Shown: positions 44,222 to 52,410 of the stretch, in pieces
Layout: each line of letters begins with the position of its first letter
Position numbering within the stretch: the stretch's first letter is position 1
Origin: Labedaea rhizosphaerae
GTDB taxonomy: Bacteria; Actinomycetota; Actinomycetes; Mycobacteriales; Pseudonocardiaceae
Length of the DNA stretch: 64,000 bases
Direction of reading: 5' to 3'
NCBI RefSeq assembly: GCF_004362825.1
Contig: NZ_SNXZ01000006.1
Coordinates: 248,001 to 312,000 of the forward strand
Notes under the pieces: model-generated
What the model saw: the letters and a program-made list of their open reading frames with translations, nothing else
Told to the model about the DNA's origin: nothing
Database searches by the model: none
Position numbers and translations under genes: made by a program

Positions 44222-44249
44222 CCCGGCCCCGGTCGCGGCCGGGGCCGGG
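44222..44249 (-). terminator. GC-rich hairpin after the fused ABC exporter
   Basis: CCCGGCCCCGG (44222-44232) pairs with 44239-44249 around TCGCGG, immediately after the exporter stop codon. No U-tract follows, so termination efficiency is uncertain. Confidence 0.6.
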
Positions 44250-47200
44250 CTAGTGGGTGGCCACTTGTTCATCGTGGACCGTCGGCACCTCGGTGAGGTC
44301 CATCCGTCCGTAGCGCCACAGCCGCGCGTAGTGACCGTCCTGGGCTAACAACTCCTCATGGCGACCGGTTTCCACCACGCGACCCTCGTCCAGGACCACG
44401 ATCCGGTCGGCGCGGGCCGCCGTGGCCAGGCGGTGGGCCACCACGAACGTGGTGCGGGTGCTGGCCAGGCGGTCGCTCGCCGCCAGGACCACGCCTTCCG
44501 TCGCCGGGTCCAGCGCGGCGGTGGCCTCGTCGAGCAGCAGGATGTTCGGCTCGACGAGCTGGGCCCGGGCCAGGGCGACCAGCTGGCGTTGTCCCGCGGA
44601 CAAGCCCTGGCCGCGCTCGCCCACCTCGTGGTGGAAGCCGTCGGTCAGGCTCGCAACCATCGGCAGGGCGCCGACCTCGCGCACCGCTTGTTCGACCGCG
44701 GGCTTGTCGGCCTCCGGGCGGCCGTAGCGGACGTTGCTGGCCACGTCGCCGGTGAACAGGTGCGCTTCCTGTGGGACCACGCCGAGGCGCTGGTGGTAGC
44801 CGACGAGGTCGTAGTTGCGCACGTCGACGCCGTCGACCAGGACTTGGCCCTCGGACGGGTCGTAGAAGCGCGACACCAGCTTCACCACGGTGGACTTGCC
44901 CGCGCCGGTCGCGCCGACCAACGCCACCGTCTCACCGGGGGCGACACGCAGGGACACCCGGTCGAGCGCGGGGGTGTCGCTGCCCTGGTACCGGAACGTC
45001 ACGTCGCGCAGCTCGACCTCGCCGCGCAGGGTCGCGGGCACCGGGACCGGGTCGGCGGGCGGCTCGACCGTGGTCGGGGTGCGCAGCAGCTCGCCGATGC
45101 GCTGCAGGCCGACGCGGGCCTGCTGGTAGCCGTCGAACACGCCGGACAGTTGCTGCACGGGGTTGAAGAACAAGCTCAGGTACAGCTGGAACGCCAGCAG
45201 CACGCCCGGGCTGATCGTGTGGTCGGCCACGCCGAACGCGCCGACCACCAGGACCGCCGCCTGCGACAGCCCCGACAGCAGCGCCACGAACGGGAAGTAC
45301 GTGGCGATGTAGCGCTGAGCCCGCAGCCGCGAGCGGCGGTAGGCGTCGCTGCGCTCGGCGAACGCCTGCGCCGACGCGTCCTCGCGGGTGTAGGCCTGGG
45401 CGACCCGCAGGCCCGACACGTTCTCCTGCATGTCGGCGTTGACCACGCTGACCTTCTCGCGCGCCTCCGCGTACGCCCGCGACGACAGCCGCTGGAAGAT
45501 CACCGTGGCCACGGCGAGGACCGGCACGACGGCCAGCGCCACCATCGCCAGCGAGAAGTCGGTCACCAGCAGCGCGACCGCGACGCCGACGATCGTCAGC
45601 ACGCTCGCCACGGCCGTGGTCAGGCCGGTCTGCAGGAACGTGGACAGCGCGTCGACGTCCGTGGTCATCCGGGTCATGATCCGCCCGGCCAGCTCACGCT
45701 CGTAGAAGTCGAGGCCGAGCCGTTGCAGGTGCGCGTAACTGCGCACCCGCAGCACGTACAGCAGGCGTTCGCCGACCCGCGCGGTCAGCACGGTGTTGAC
45801 CCGCGTGTCGAACCAGCCGAGCACCACCAGCACCGCGGCGAACGCGGTCGCGCCCCACAAGGCGCCGGTCGCGCCGGTCACCACGCCGTGGTCGACGCCG
45901 GAGCGGACCAACGTCGGCAACGCCATCGACACCAGCGTGTCGCCGATGACCAGCAGCAGCAGGATCCCCATGGTCCAGCGCACCGGGCGCAGCAGGCTGA
46001 GCAGCCGGAAGCGGGGATCGGGCGCGGTCGGGTCCTCGTCGTGGTTGAGCTTCGGGACCTCGGTGGCGGGTGGCAGCGCCTGCACGGCGGCGAGCAGTTC
46101 CGGGGTCGGCGGCATGTCCAGTTGGGCGGCCTGCATGGGACCACCCACGCGCGGTGCGCCGGTCCGGGCGTTGACGGGTACCGAGGAATCGGCCGGCTCG
46201 ACGGGCTCCGGCCAGAGCGCCGGGGTCACGCCGTCCTCGCCGGGGACGAGGTCGTCGGTGGTGGTCGCCTCCTCGATGGCCTCGCCCGGGCCGGCCAGCA
46301 GCGCCCGGTAGAGCGGGCACCGCTCGGTCAGCTCCGCGTGCGTGCCGACGTCGACGACCTTGCCCTTGTCGAGCACGGCGATCCGGTCGGCCAGCGAGAG
46401 GGTTGACCGCCGGTGGGCGATCAGCAGCGTGGTGCGGTTCGCGGTGACCGAACGCAAGGTGTCGTGGATGGCGGACTCGGTGGCGTTGTCGACCGCCGAG
46501 GTCGCGTCGTCGAGCACCAGCACCCGCGGGTCGGAGAGCAGCGCGCGGGCCAGCGCGATGCGCTGGCGTTGTCCCCCGGACAAGGTGAGGCCCCGCTCGC
46601 CGACCGGCGTGTCGTAGCCGTCGGGCAGGGCCCGGACGAACTCGTCGGCCTGGGCCGCGACGGCGGCCGCGACCACGTCCTCGTCGGTGGCGTCCGGCCG
46701 GCCGTAGGCGATGTTGTTGCGCACGGAGTCGGAGAACAGGAACGCCTCTTCGAACACCACGCCCACGGTGCGGCGCAACGAGTGCAGCCGCAGTTGCCGC
46801 ACGTCGACCCCGCCGACCCGGATCGCGCCCTCGTGCACGTCGTAGAACCGGGGCAACAGCAAGGAAACCGTGGACTTGCCCGAACCGGCCGTGCCCACCA
46901 GCGCCAGCGTTTCGCCCGGGTCCACCCGCAAGGACACGTCGTCGAGCACCGGCTCGCTGCGGGTGTACCCGAACGTGATGCCGTCCAGCTCCACTGGGAC
47001 CGGGCCGGGCGGCACGTCCTGGGCGTCGGGCGCGTCCACGATGGCCGGCTGCGAGTCGATCAGCTCGTACACCCGCTCGACGCCTGCGCGGGCCAGTTGC
47101 GCGTTGACCAGCAGCCCGGACATCAACCGCGCGGGGCCGACGAGGTTGGCGACGTAGGTGGCGAACGCCAGGAACGTGCCCAGCGTGACCTGGCCGTGCA

Positions 47201-48026
47201 TGGCCATGTAGCCGCCGAGCGCGAGCACCGCGACCTGACCGGCCGCCGGCATCGCGATCAACGTCGCGGCCGGCCGCGAGGTGAGCGCCGCCGCGCGCAT
47301 GCGCTCGGCGAACAGCCGCCGCGCGGCCTTCTCCAGCCGGCTGATCTCCCGCGCCTCCTGGCCGAAACCCTTCACCACGCGGACGCCGGTGACCGTCTCC
47401 TCCACGTGCTGGGCCAGGTCGGCCGCCCGCTGCTGCGCCGACCACGTGGCCGGGAACAACGTGAGCCGGGTGCGTGCGGCCACGTAGGCGACCACGGGCG
47501 TGACGACCAGCGCGACCACGGTCAGCAGCGGCGACAGGCTCAGCATCGCGATCAACGCGGCGACCGCGAACACGACCGTGCCGACCGCGAGCGGCACCAT
47601 CATCAACAGCCCGGCCACCAGCTGCAGGTCGGTGATCGACCGCGACACGACTTGTCCCGTGCGCAACGCGTCCTGGTTGCCGCCGTCGAGGCGCTGCACC
47701 GAACCGAACACGGCCCGGCGCAGGTCGTGTTGCACGTCAAGGGAAAGCCGGCCCCCGACGTACCGGCGCACGAACGCGCCGGCGAACGTCAGCAGCTCCA
47801 GGCCGATCAGCCCGGCCGCGAGCCACCCGATCCGGTGCGTGCTGCCCGCGACCGCGTCGTCGACGGCGACCTTGACCAGCAGCGGCCCGCCCGCCTGGAA
47901 CCCGACGCCCACGGCCGAGGACAGGATCGAGAGCAGCACGAGGCGCGGGTGCGCCCAGCACGCCCCCGCGAGCCTGCGGATCCACCCTTGTTCGTTGTTC
48001 GACGCAGCTATCCCCACGCGGGCCAC
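44250..48026 (-). CDS. Fused ABC exporter (TMD-NBD-TMD-NBD)
   Basis: A 1258-residue single-chain type IV ABC exporter, similar in layout to mycobacterial Rv0194. First half: six helices, then NBD1 with Walker A GTAGSGKST, signature LSGGQ and Walker B LVLDDATSAVD, where Asp replaces the catalytic Glu. Second half: six helices, then NBD2 with GATGAGKST, signature LSAGQ and canonical LLLDEATAALD. The NBD1 site is thus degenerate and the NBD2 site intact, as in asymmetric exporters. A hydrophilic linker joins the halves (about 600-680). Likely drug or lipid export; substrate unknown. ATG at 48026. Confidence 0.9.
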   Translation of the reverse strand: MARVGIAASNNEQGWIRRLAGACWAHPRLVLLSILSSAVGVGFQAGGPLLVKVAVDDAVAGSTHRIGWLAAGLIGLELLTFAGAFVRRYVGGRLSLDVQHDLRRAVFGSVQRLDGGNQDALRTGQVVSRSITDLQLVAGLLMMVPLAVGTVVFAVAALIAMLSLSPLLTVVALVVTPVVAYVAARTRLTLFPATWSAQQRAADLAQHVEETVTGVRVVKGFGQEAREISRLEKAARRLFAERMRAAALTSRPAATLIAMPAAGQVAVLALGGYMAMHGQVTLGTFLAFATYVANLVGPARLMSGLLVNAQLARAGVERVYELIDSQPAIVDAPDAQDVPPGPVPVELDGITFGYTRSEPVLDDVSLRVDPGETLALVGTAGSGKSTVSLLLPRFYDVHEGAIRVGGVDVRQLRLHSLRRTVGVVFEEAFLFSDSVRNNIAYGRPDATDEDVVAAAVAAQADEFVRALPDGYDTPVGERGLTLSGGQRQRIALARALLSDPRVLVLDDATSAVDNATESAIHDTLRSVTANRTTLLIAHRRSTLSLADRIAVLDKGKVVDVGTHAELTERCPLYRALLAGPGEAIEEATTTDDLVPGEDGVTPALWPEPVEPADSSVPVNARTGAPRVGGPMQAAQLDMPPTPELLAAVQALPPATEVPKLNHDEDPTAPDPRFRLLSLLRPVRWTMGILLLLVIGDTLVSMALPTLVRSGVDHGVVTGATGALWGATAFAAVLVVLGWFDTRVNTVLTARVGERLLYVLRVRSYAHLQRLGLDFYERELAGRIMTRMTTDVDALSTFLQTGLTTAVASVLTIVGVAVALLVTDFSLAMVALAVVPVLAVATVIFQRLSSRAYAEAREKVSVVNADMQENVSGLRVAQAYTREDASAQAFAERSDAYRRSRLRAQRYIATYFPFVALLSGLSQAAVLVVGAFGVADHTISPGVLLAFQLYLSLFFNPVQQLSGVFDGYQQARVGLQRIGELLRTPTTVEPPADPVPVPATLRGEVELRDVTFRYQGSDTPALDRVSLRVAPGETVALVGATGAGKSTVVKLVSRFYDPSEGQVLVDGVDVRNYDLVGYHQRLGVVPQEAHLFTGDVASNVRYGRPEADKPAVEQAVREVGALPMVASLTDGFHHEVGERGQGLSAGQRQLVALARAQLVEPNILLLDEATAALDPATEGVVLAASDRLASTRTTFVVAHRLATAARADRIVVLDEGRVVETGRHEELLAQDGHYARLWRYGRMDLTEVPTVHDEQVATH

Positions 48027-48082
48027 ATTAGGCCCACCCCCCGACAGTGTGCTAAATCGCAGGTCAGAGGGCTAAAAGCCGA

Positions 48083-48925
48083 TCAGGTGATGTCGCGGCG
48101 GCGGGCGACGAGCCAGCCGATGATGCCGAGCACCAGGGCCCAGACCGCGAAGATCACGCCGTTGGTCCACCAGTCCGGCACGTGGTTGAGCAGCAGGACC
48201 GTGCGGATGCCGCGCTCGACCTGCGGGGTGTCGCTGTCGCCGGCCAGGTCGCCGGGCAGGTTGCCGAACAGCAGCCGGACCGCCAGCTCCATGGTGGTGT
48301 TCGCGGCCGACTGGTACGGCAGGTAGGGCACGACGTTCTCCATGCCCTGGTTGTTCATCACCGGTGCGAGCACGCGCTCCACGACGAGCACGTAGACGAT
48401 CAGGCTGACCACGGCCCCGACCTGGTTGCCGATCAGCGCGCCCACGCCGACGCCGAGCAGCACCCACATGATCATCACGAGGATCGACGCGAGCATCAGC
48501 TGCGTCCAGGCGCCGAAGGCGGGCACCTCGTCGCCGATGGCGCTGCCGATCGTGCCCGTGATGGCGCAGATGATGCCGTAGAGCGCGCCGATCGTGGTGT
48601 AGGTGAAGAGCTTCGCCGCGAGCACCGCGCCCCGGCTGCTGCCGGTCAGGTAGCTGGTGGTGATCGTCTTGTGCCGCAGCTCGCCGGTGAGCGAGGTGGC
48701 GCCGAAGATCAGCCCGAAGATGGTGGCGAAGTTGTAGCCGTAGGCGAAGGTGACGAACGCGAGCGGCAGGCTGCCGCCGAGCGTCTCCGCCTCGTCCTGC
48801 AGCGCGCCGAGGGCCGAGCCACCCCACGCGAACACCAGCGCGATGATGGCGGCTGGGATCAGCAGCGCCCACCAGAGCTTGGTGGTGAAGATCTTGCGGT
48901 ACTCCGCGGCGATCAGGCGGCCCAT
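48083..48925 (-). CDS. ABC-2 type transporter permease
   Basis: A 280-residue permease with six transmembrane helices. It starts [21 protein letters not shown], the usual ABC-2 opening with an amphipathic interface helix, and contains ATSLTGELRHKTITTSYL, the conserved reporter region of this class. It pairs with the ATPase upstream, whose stop shares a base with this ATG (TGATG at 48925). Antibiotic resistance or cell-envelope export roles are common for such pairs; the substrate is not indicated. Confidence 0.88.
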   Translation of the reverse strand: MGRLIAAEYRKIFTTKLWWALLIPAAIIALVFAWGGSALGALQDEAETLGGSLPLAFVTFAYGYNFATIFGLIFGATSLTGELRHKTITTSYLTGSSRGAVLAAKLFTYTTIGALYGIICAITGTIGSAIGDEVPAFGAWTQLMLASILVMIMWVLLGVGVGALIGNQVGAVVSLIVYVLVVERVLAPVMNNQGMENVVPYLPYQSAANTTMELAVRLLFGNLPGDLAGDSDTPQVERGIRTVLLLNHVPDWWTNGVIFAVWALVLGIIGWLVARRRDIT

Positions 48926-50094
48926 CAGGCGTTACCTCCCCATCCACCCTGCTGCGGCCAGCCTTGCTGCGGTGGTTGTTGTTGTGGCGGCGGTGGTTGC
49001 TGGTAGCCCTGCTGCGGGAAACCACCTGAAGGCGTGCCTTGCTGGGGGAAACCACCTGAAGGCGTGCCCTGCTGGGGGAAGCCGCCCGACGGCGTGCCCT
49101 GCTGGTACTGCTGCGGTGGCATCTGCTGCGGCATCTGTTGCGGGGGCAGCTGCTGGGGCGGTTGCTGACCCGGCAGCGGCGCGCCGGAGTACTGACCGCT
49201 GGTGAGCCGGAAGAACATCTGCTCGAGGTCGGCGCGCTCCTCCTGCAGCCAGTAGATCGGCGTGCCCGCCTGGAACGCGAGGTCACCGATCTGCCGCGCG
49301 GTCGCCCCGGTCACCGCGAGCCGGTTGCCGTGCTGCGTGGGCGAGATGTTGGTCAGGCCGGCGCCGCGCAGCGCGTTGGTCAGCGCCTCGGGGTTCCCGG
49401 CCTCCACGAGGACCTGGCCCTGCTGCGTGCCACGCAGGTCGTCGAGCTTGCCGTAGAACATGGTCTGGCCGCGGCTGATGATCACGACCTGGTCGATGGT
49501 CTGCTCGATCTCGGCGAGCAGGTGGCTGGAGACCAGCACCGTGCGGCCGCTGCCCGCGAACGACCGCAGGAACCCGCGCAGCCAGGCGATGCCCTCGGGG
49601 TCCAGGCCGTTGGCCGGCTCGTCGAGCACCAGCACCTGCGGGTCGCCCAGCAGTGCGGTGGCCAGCGCCAGACGTTGTTTCATACCAAGGGAAAAGGCGC
49701 CGGCCGAGCGGTGCGAGGCCTCGCGCAGGCCGACCAGGTGCAACACCTCGTCGGCGCGCTGGTCGGGCAGCCCCATGGCCGCCGTGTAGACACGCAGGTG
49801 ATCGCGGGCCGAGCGCTTGGGGTGGAAACCCTGCGCCTCCAGCACGGCACCGACGACGCGGCCGGGGTTGCCGAGGTGGTTGAACGGCTGGCCGTTGATC
49901 GTCGCGTGCCCGGCGGTCGGCGTCACCAGGCCGAGCAGCATGCGCAGCGTCGTCGTCTTGCCCGCGCCGTTCGGGCCGAGGAACCCGGTGACCGAGCCCG
50001 GCTCCACCTGGAAGCTGAGGTTCTGCACCGCGTTGACCCTGCCGAAGGTCTTCGACAGGTTGTTCACCACGATGCGACCACTGCCGTCCTGCAC
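48925..50094 (-). CDS. ABC transporter ATPase with Gln/Pro/Gly-rich tail
   Basis: A 389-residue ATPase. Residues 1-305 are a DrrA/CcmA-type domain: Walker [11 protein letters not shown]-loop EAQGF, signature FSLGMKQR, Walker [13 protein letters not shown] and switch His in SSHLL. Residues about 310-389 are a low-complexity tail of Gln, Pro and Gly with three copies of [10 protein letters not shown], encoded by a 30-bp tandem repeat. Such a tail is not required for ATPase function and is unusual in this family. ATG at 50094. It is coupled to the ABC-2 permease. Confidence 0.9.
   Translation of the reverse strand: MQDGSGRIVVNNLSKTFGRVNAVQNLSFQVEPGSVTGFLGPNGAGKTTTLRMLLGLVTPTAGHATINGQPFNHLGNPGRVVGAVLEAQGFHPKRSARDHLRVYTAAMGLPDQRADEVLHLVGLREASHRSAGAFSLGMKQRLALATALLGDPQVLVLDEPANGLDPEGIAWLRGFLRSFAGSGRTVLVSSHLLAEIEQTIDQVVIISRGQTMFYGKLDDLRGTQQGQVLVEAGNPEALTNALRGAGLTNISPTQHGNRLAVTGATARQIGDLAFQAGTPIYWLQEERADLEQMFFRLTSGQYSGAPLPGQQPPQQLPPQQMPQQMPPQQYQQGTPSGGFPQQGTPSGGFPQQGTPSGGFPQQGYQQPPPPQQQPPQQGWPQQGGWGGNA
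49016..49105 (-). repeat. 30-bp coding tandem repeat, three copies
   Basis: Three consecutive 30-nt units (49016, 49046 and 49076 starts) encode [10 protein letters not shown]. Units 1 and 2 differ at one base; unit 3 differs at several mostly silent positions, so the peptide is preserved. Confidence 0.9.
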
Positions 50095-50185
50095 GGGCCC
50101 TCCCGTTGGTCGAGGCGTGTCGGTGGCGACATCCTGCCGTACGGGGTGGGGCGGCGTGCGTCAGATGGTCAAGCTCGTCCGTGTA

Positions 50186-50587
50186 TCACTCGCAGCGGTG
50201 AACCGGTTGCGGACCGTCAGCAGCGATGATCGGCAGCTCCATGGTCAACTCGCCGGGCAGGTCCTGCGCCATGGTGCGGCGGAACCCGGGCCGGTGCCGT
50301 TCGCCGCGACGCTGGCCGTCGCCGATCAGGTGCCGGTGCGCGAGCCGCCAGACCTGGCACGGCCACCGCCTGCCCCGCAACCGGTGCGGGCACGCGACGC
50401 AGCGGCTGTTCTCGTCCGAGCGGTGCACTTGCAGGAGCAGCCGCCAGCCGTCGGTGAGCCGGGAGAGCTCGGCGCGCGCCTGCGTCGGCGAACTGGTGCC
50501 CGCGGCGACCGCGTCCAGCCGGTCGAGGCTGCGCAGGACCGCGGCGCGCAGGCTCACGCTCACCTGGGTCTGCTTGCGTGCCGCCAT
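50186..50587 (-). CDS. Hypothetical Cys-containing protein
   Basis: A 133-residue basic protein. The N-terminal half is helical (QTQVSVSLRAAVLRSLDRLD); the middle has SRCVACPHRLRGRRWPCQVWRLAHRHL, written here in parts: CVACPHR, WPCQVW and AHRHL. Three Cys and several His could bind a metal. The family is not recognised. ATG at 50587 lies 2 nt after the stop of the 63-residue gene upstream, indicating an operon of two small genes. Confidence 0.6.
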   Translation of the reverse strand: MAARKQTQVSVSLRAAVLRSLDRLDAVAAGTSSPTQARAELSRLTDGWRLLLQVHRSDENSRCVACPHRLRGRRWPCQVWRLAHRHLIGDGQRRGERHRPGFRRTMAQDLPGELTMELPIIAADGPQPVHRCE

Positions 50588-50589
50588 GG

Positions 50590-50781
50590 TCAGCCCGCCG
50601 CGGCGTCGAGCCCGGCCTGCTCCAGCGTCCGGCCGAGCTGGCGGGTCTGCGCGGGCGACAGCACCGCGGACGAGCCCGGCGGGGACACCAGGACCACCGC
50701 GCCGCGTTCGACGAGAACCGTCACCGCGCGATCGCGGCCGAACGGATCGTGACAACTGAGGTACCACCTGGGTTCGGTCAC
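50590..50781 (-). CDS. Hypothetical small protein
   Basis: A 63-residue protein starting with GTG: TEPRWYLSCHDPFGRDRAV, then a hydrophobic beta-rich core (VTVLVERGAVVLVSPPGSSAVL) and a helical end. It is tightly coupled to the Cys-containing protein downstream and the two probably form a unit. No recognised family and no signal peptide. Confidence 0.55.
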   Translation of the reverse strand: MTEPRWYLSCHDPFGRDRAVTVLVERGAVVLVSPPGSSAVLSPAQTRQLGRTLEQAGLDAAAG

Positions 50782-50823
50782 TGGGAGGACATCGGCCGTT
50801 GCGGCCCGCGGCAGAACCCCGGT

Positions 50824-50919
50824 TCACTCCATTGGCGCGGCATTCACTCGATCGTGCCTTTCGCGCTTGCAACTATCACGACATTTGGTCCCCCACTTGC
50901 ACCACAACAACCGTTTCAT
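50824..50919 (-). CDS. Possible 31-residue Cys-rich small protein
   Basis: An ATG-initiated frame of 31 codons with three Cys and a strongly basic composition (MKRLLWCKWGTKCRDSCK..). It precedes the two small genes by 42 nt on the same strand. There is no clear Shine-Dalgarno sequence; TACAGC upstream could be a -10 box for a leaderless mRNA. Its reality is uncertain. Confidence 0.3.
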   Translation of the reverse strand: MKRLLWCKWGTKCRDSCKRERHDRVNAAPME

Positions 50920-51093
50920 GCCTAAGCTGTACCCGGCGGCCCGCTCCCAGTGACCCCCAGGCTGGTTGAGCGGGTCGCCGCTCGCTTTGTGAGACACGGT
51001 GGTTCGAGACCAGGCCCCGGCCGAATCTCGTTCGGTGGTCGTTTGTCCTCCCCAGACGCCTGACCAGGCACAAGAGTGGCAATCCGAGAATGC

Positions 51094-51130
51094 AAAACGC
51101 CCCGCTCGCGCGGAAAGCGCGGGCGGGGCG
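51094..51130 (-). terminator. Intrinsic terminator of ald
   Basis: A stem of about 14 bp (51098-51111 with 51117-51130) with a GGAAA loop and one wobble pair is followed on the minus strand by TTTT. This is a classic rho-independent terminator 13 bp after the ald stop. Confidence 0.9.
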
Positions 51131-51143
51131 AAATGCGTCGGGG

Positions 51144-52259
51144 TCAGGCCAGGACGCTCTCCACGGGCACCGACTCGATGCCGTGGGCCGCGCCGACGGG
51201 GGCGTTGGTGAGCTTGCCGTCGTGCATGTTGAGGCCCAGCGACAGCGCCTTGTCCGCGCGCAACGCCGTGTGCCAGCCGTGCTCGGCCAGCTGGACCGCG
51301 TAGGGCAGGGTCACGTTGGTCAGCGCGAAGGTCGACGTGCGGGGGACCGCGCCCGGCATGTTCGCCACGCAGTAGAAGACCGAGTTGTGCACCGTGTAGG
51401 TCGGGTCCGCGTGCGTGGTCGCGTGCGAATCGGCGAAGCAGCCGCCCTGGTCGATCGCGATGTCCACGAGCACCGAGCCCGGCTGCATCTGGGCGACGAG
51501 TTCGTTGCTGACCAGCTTCGGCGCCTTCGCACCCGGCACCAGCACCGCGCCGATCACCATGTCGGCGGCGCGCACCTCGTGCTCGACGGCCTGCTTGTTC
51601 GACGTCAGCGTGCTCAGCCGGGCGCCGAACTGGGCGTCGAGCTGGCGCAGCCGGTCGACGTTGGTGTCGAGCACGGTCACGTGCGCGCCCATGCCCAGCG
51701 CGATGGTCGCGGCGTTCATGCCCGCGACACCGCCGCCGATCACGACGACCTTCGCCGGCGGCACGCCCGGCACGCCACCGGGCAGCACGCCGCGCCCGCC
51801 GGAGGGCTTCATCAGCGAGTACGCGCCCACCTGCGGCGCGAGCCGGCCCGCGACCTCGGACATCGGCGCGAGCAGCGGCAGCGCGCCGTTGGCGGTCTGA
51901 ACGGTCTCGTAGGCGATCGCGGTGGTGCCGGCGTCGAGCAACGCCCGGGTCAGCGGCTCGTCGGCGGCGAGGTGCAGGTAGGTGAACAGCACCTGGCCGG
52001 ACCGCAGCCGCGGGTACTCGACCGCGATCGGCTCCTTGACCTTCAGCACCAGGTCGCCCTCGCCCCACACCTCTTCGGCGGTGGCGAGCACCTTGGCGCC
52101 CGCGGCCAGGTACTCCTCGTCGGTGAACGCCGAGCCGAGGCCCGCGCCCGCCTCGACGAACACGTCGTGGCCTCTGCTGGACAGCTCGTGGGCGCCCGCG
52201 GGGGTGAGCGCCACCCGGTATTCGTGGTTCTTGATCTCGCGGGGGACGGCGATGCGCAC
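51144..52259 (-). CDS. ald: Alanine dehydrogenase
   Basis: A 371-residue NAD-dependent alanine dehydrogenase, the standard family length. It begins VRIAVPREIKNHEYRVALTP, in the substrate pocket has KVKEP (catalytic Lys near 74) and YLHLAAD (His near 95), a Rossmann motif VIGGGVAGMNAA near residues 172-183, and SVLVDIAIDQGG with the conserved Asp near 269. It interconverts L-alanine and pyruvate plus ammonia. GTG at 52259 has AAAGGA 8 nt upstream, which decides the start against the longer frame. It lies downstream of a PucR-type regulator. Confidence 0.95.
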   Translation of the reverse strand: MRIAVPREIKNHEYRVALTPAGAHELSSRGHDVFVEAGAGLGSAFTDEEYLAAGAKVLATAEEVWGEGDLVLKVKEPIAVEYPRLRSGQVLFTYLHLAADEPLTRALLDAGTTAIAYETVQTANGALPLLAPMSEVAGRLAPQVGAYSLMKPSGGRGVLPGGVPGVPPAKVVVIGGGVAGMNAATIALGMGAHVTVLDTNVDRLRQLDAQFGARLSTLTSNKQAVEHEVRAADMVIGAVLVPGAKAPKLVSNELVAQMQPGSVLVDIAIDQGGCFADSHATTHADPTYTVHNSVFYCVANMPGAVPRTSTFALTNVTLPYAVQLAEHGWHTALRADKALSLGLNMHDGKLTNAPVGAAHGIESVPVESVLA

Positions 52260-52333
52260 CGGAGGAGTCCTTTCGGGCCTGGGCCAAGTGGGTGTTGTAC
52301 ACCACGATGGAGCAGTCAAAACGCCTTGTCATC

Positions 52334-52379
52334 GTGCTGCTGGCACTACCAGTGTGCGCTTCTGTCGTGCCGTCGGCAC
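52334..52379. promoter_or_regulatory. Cluster of palindromes upstream of ald
   Basis: Three inverted repeats lie in the ald promoter region: GTGC-tgctg(g)-GCAC near 52334-52346, CACT-acc-AGTG at 52344-52354 and GTGCCG-T-CGGCAC at 52367-52379. They are candidate sites for the neighbouring PucR-type regulator or an Lrp-type regulator. Confidence 0.45.
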
Positions 52380-52410
52380 AGTGACCGATCTCAGCACGGG
52401 GGACCGAATC

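Larger units (their letters stand above)
50782..51143. other. Intergenic region between ald terminator and small genes
   Basis: Apart from the possible 31-codon frame and the ald terminator, no gene is seen in these 362 bases. The part at about 50860-50920 is less GC-rich than the surroundings and may hold the promoter of the small-gene pair. Confidence 0.4.

Noticed and set aside
44358-48326. Long plus-strand open frames opposite the fused ABC exporter
   Set aside because: Antisense shadows of a well-supported gene with no recognisable domain.
49016-49105. Noncoding minisatellite
   Set aside because: It is inside the ABC ATPase frame, unit length is a multiple of three and substitutions are mostly silent, so it is coding.
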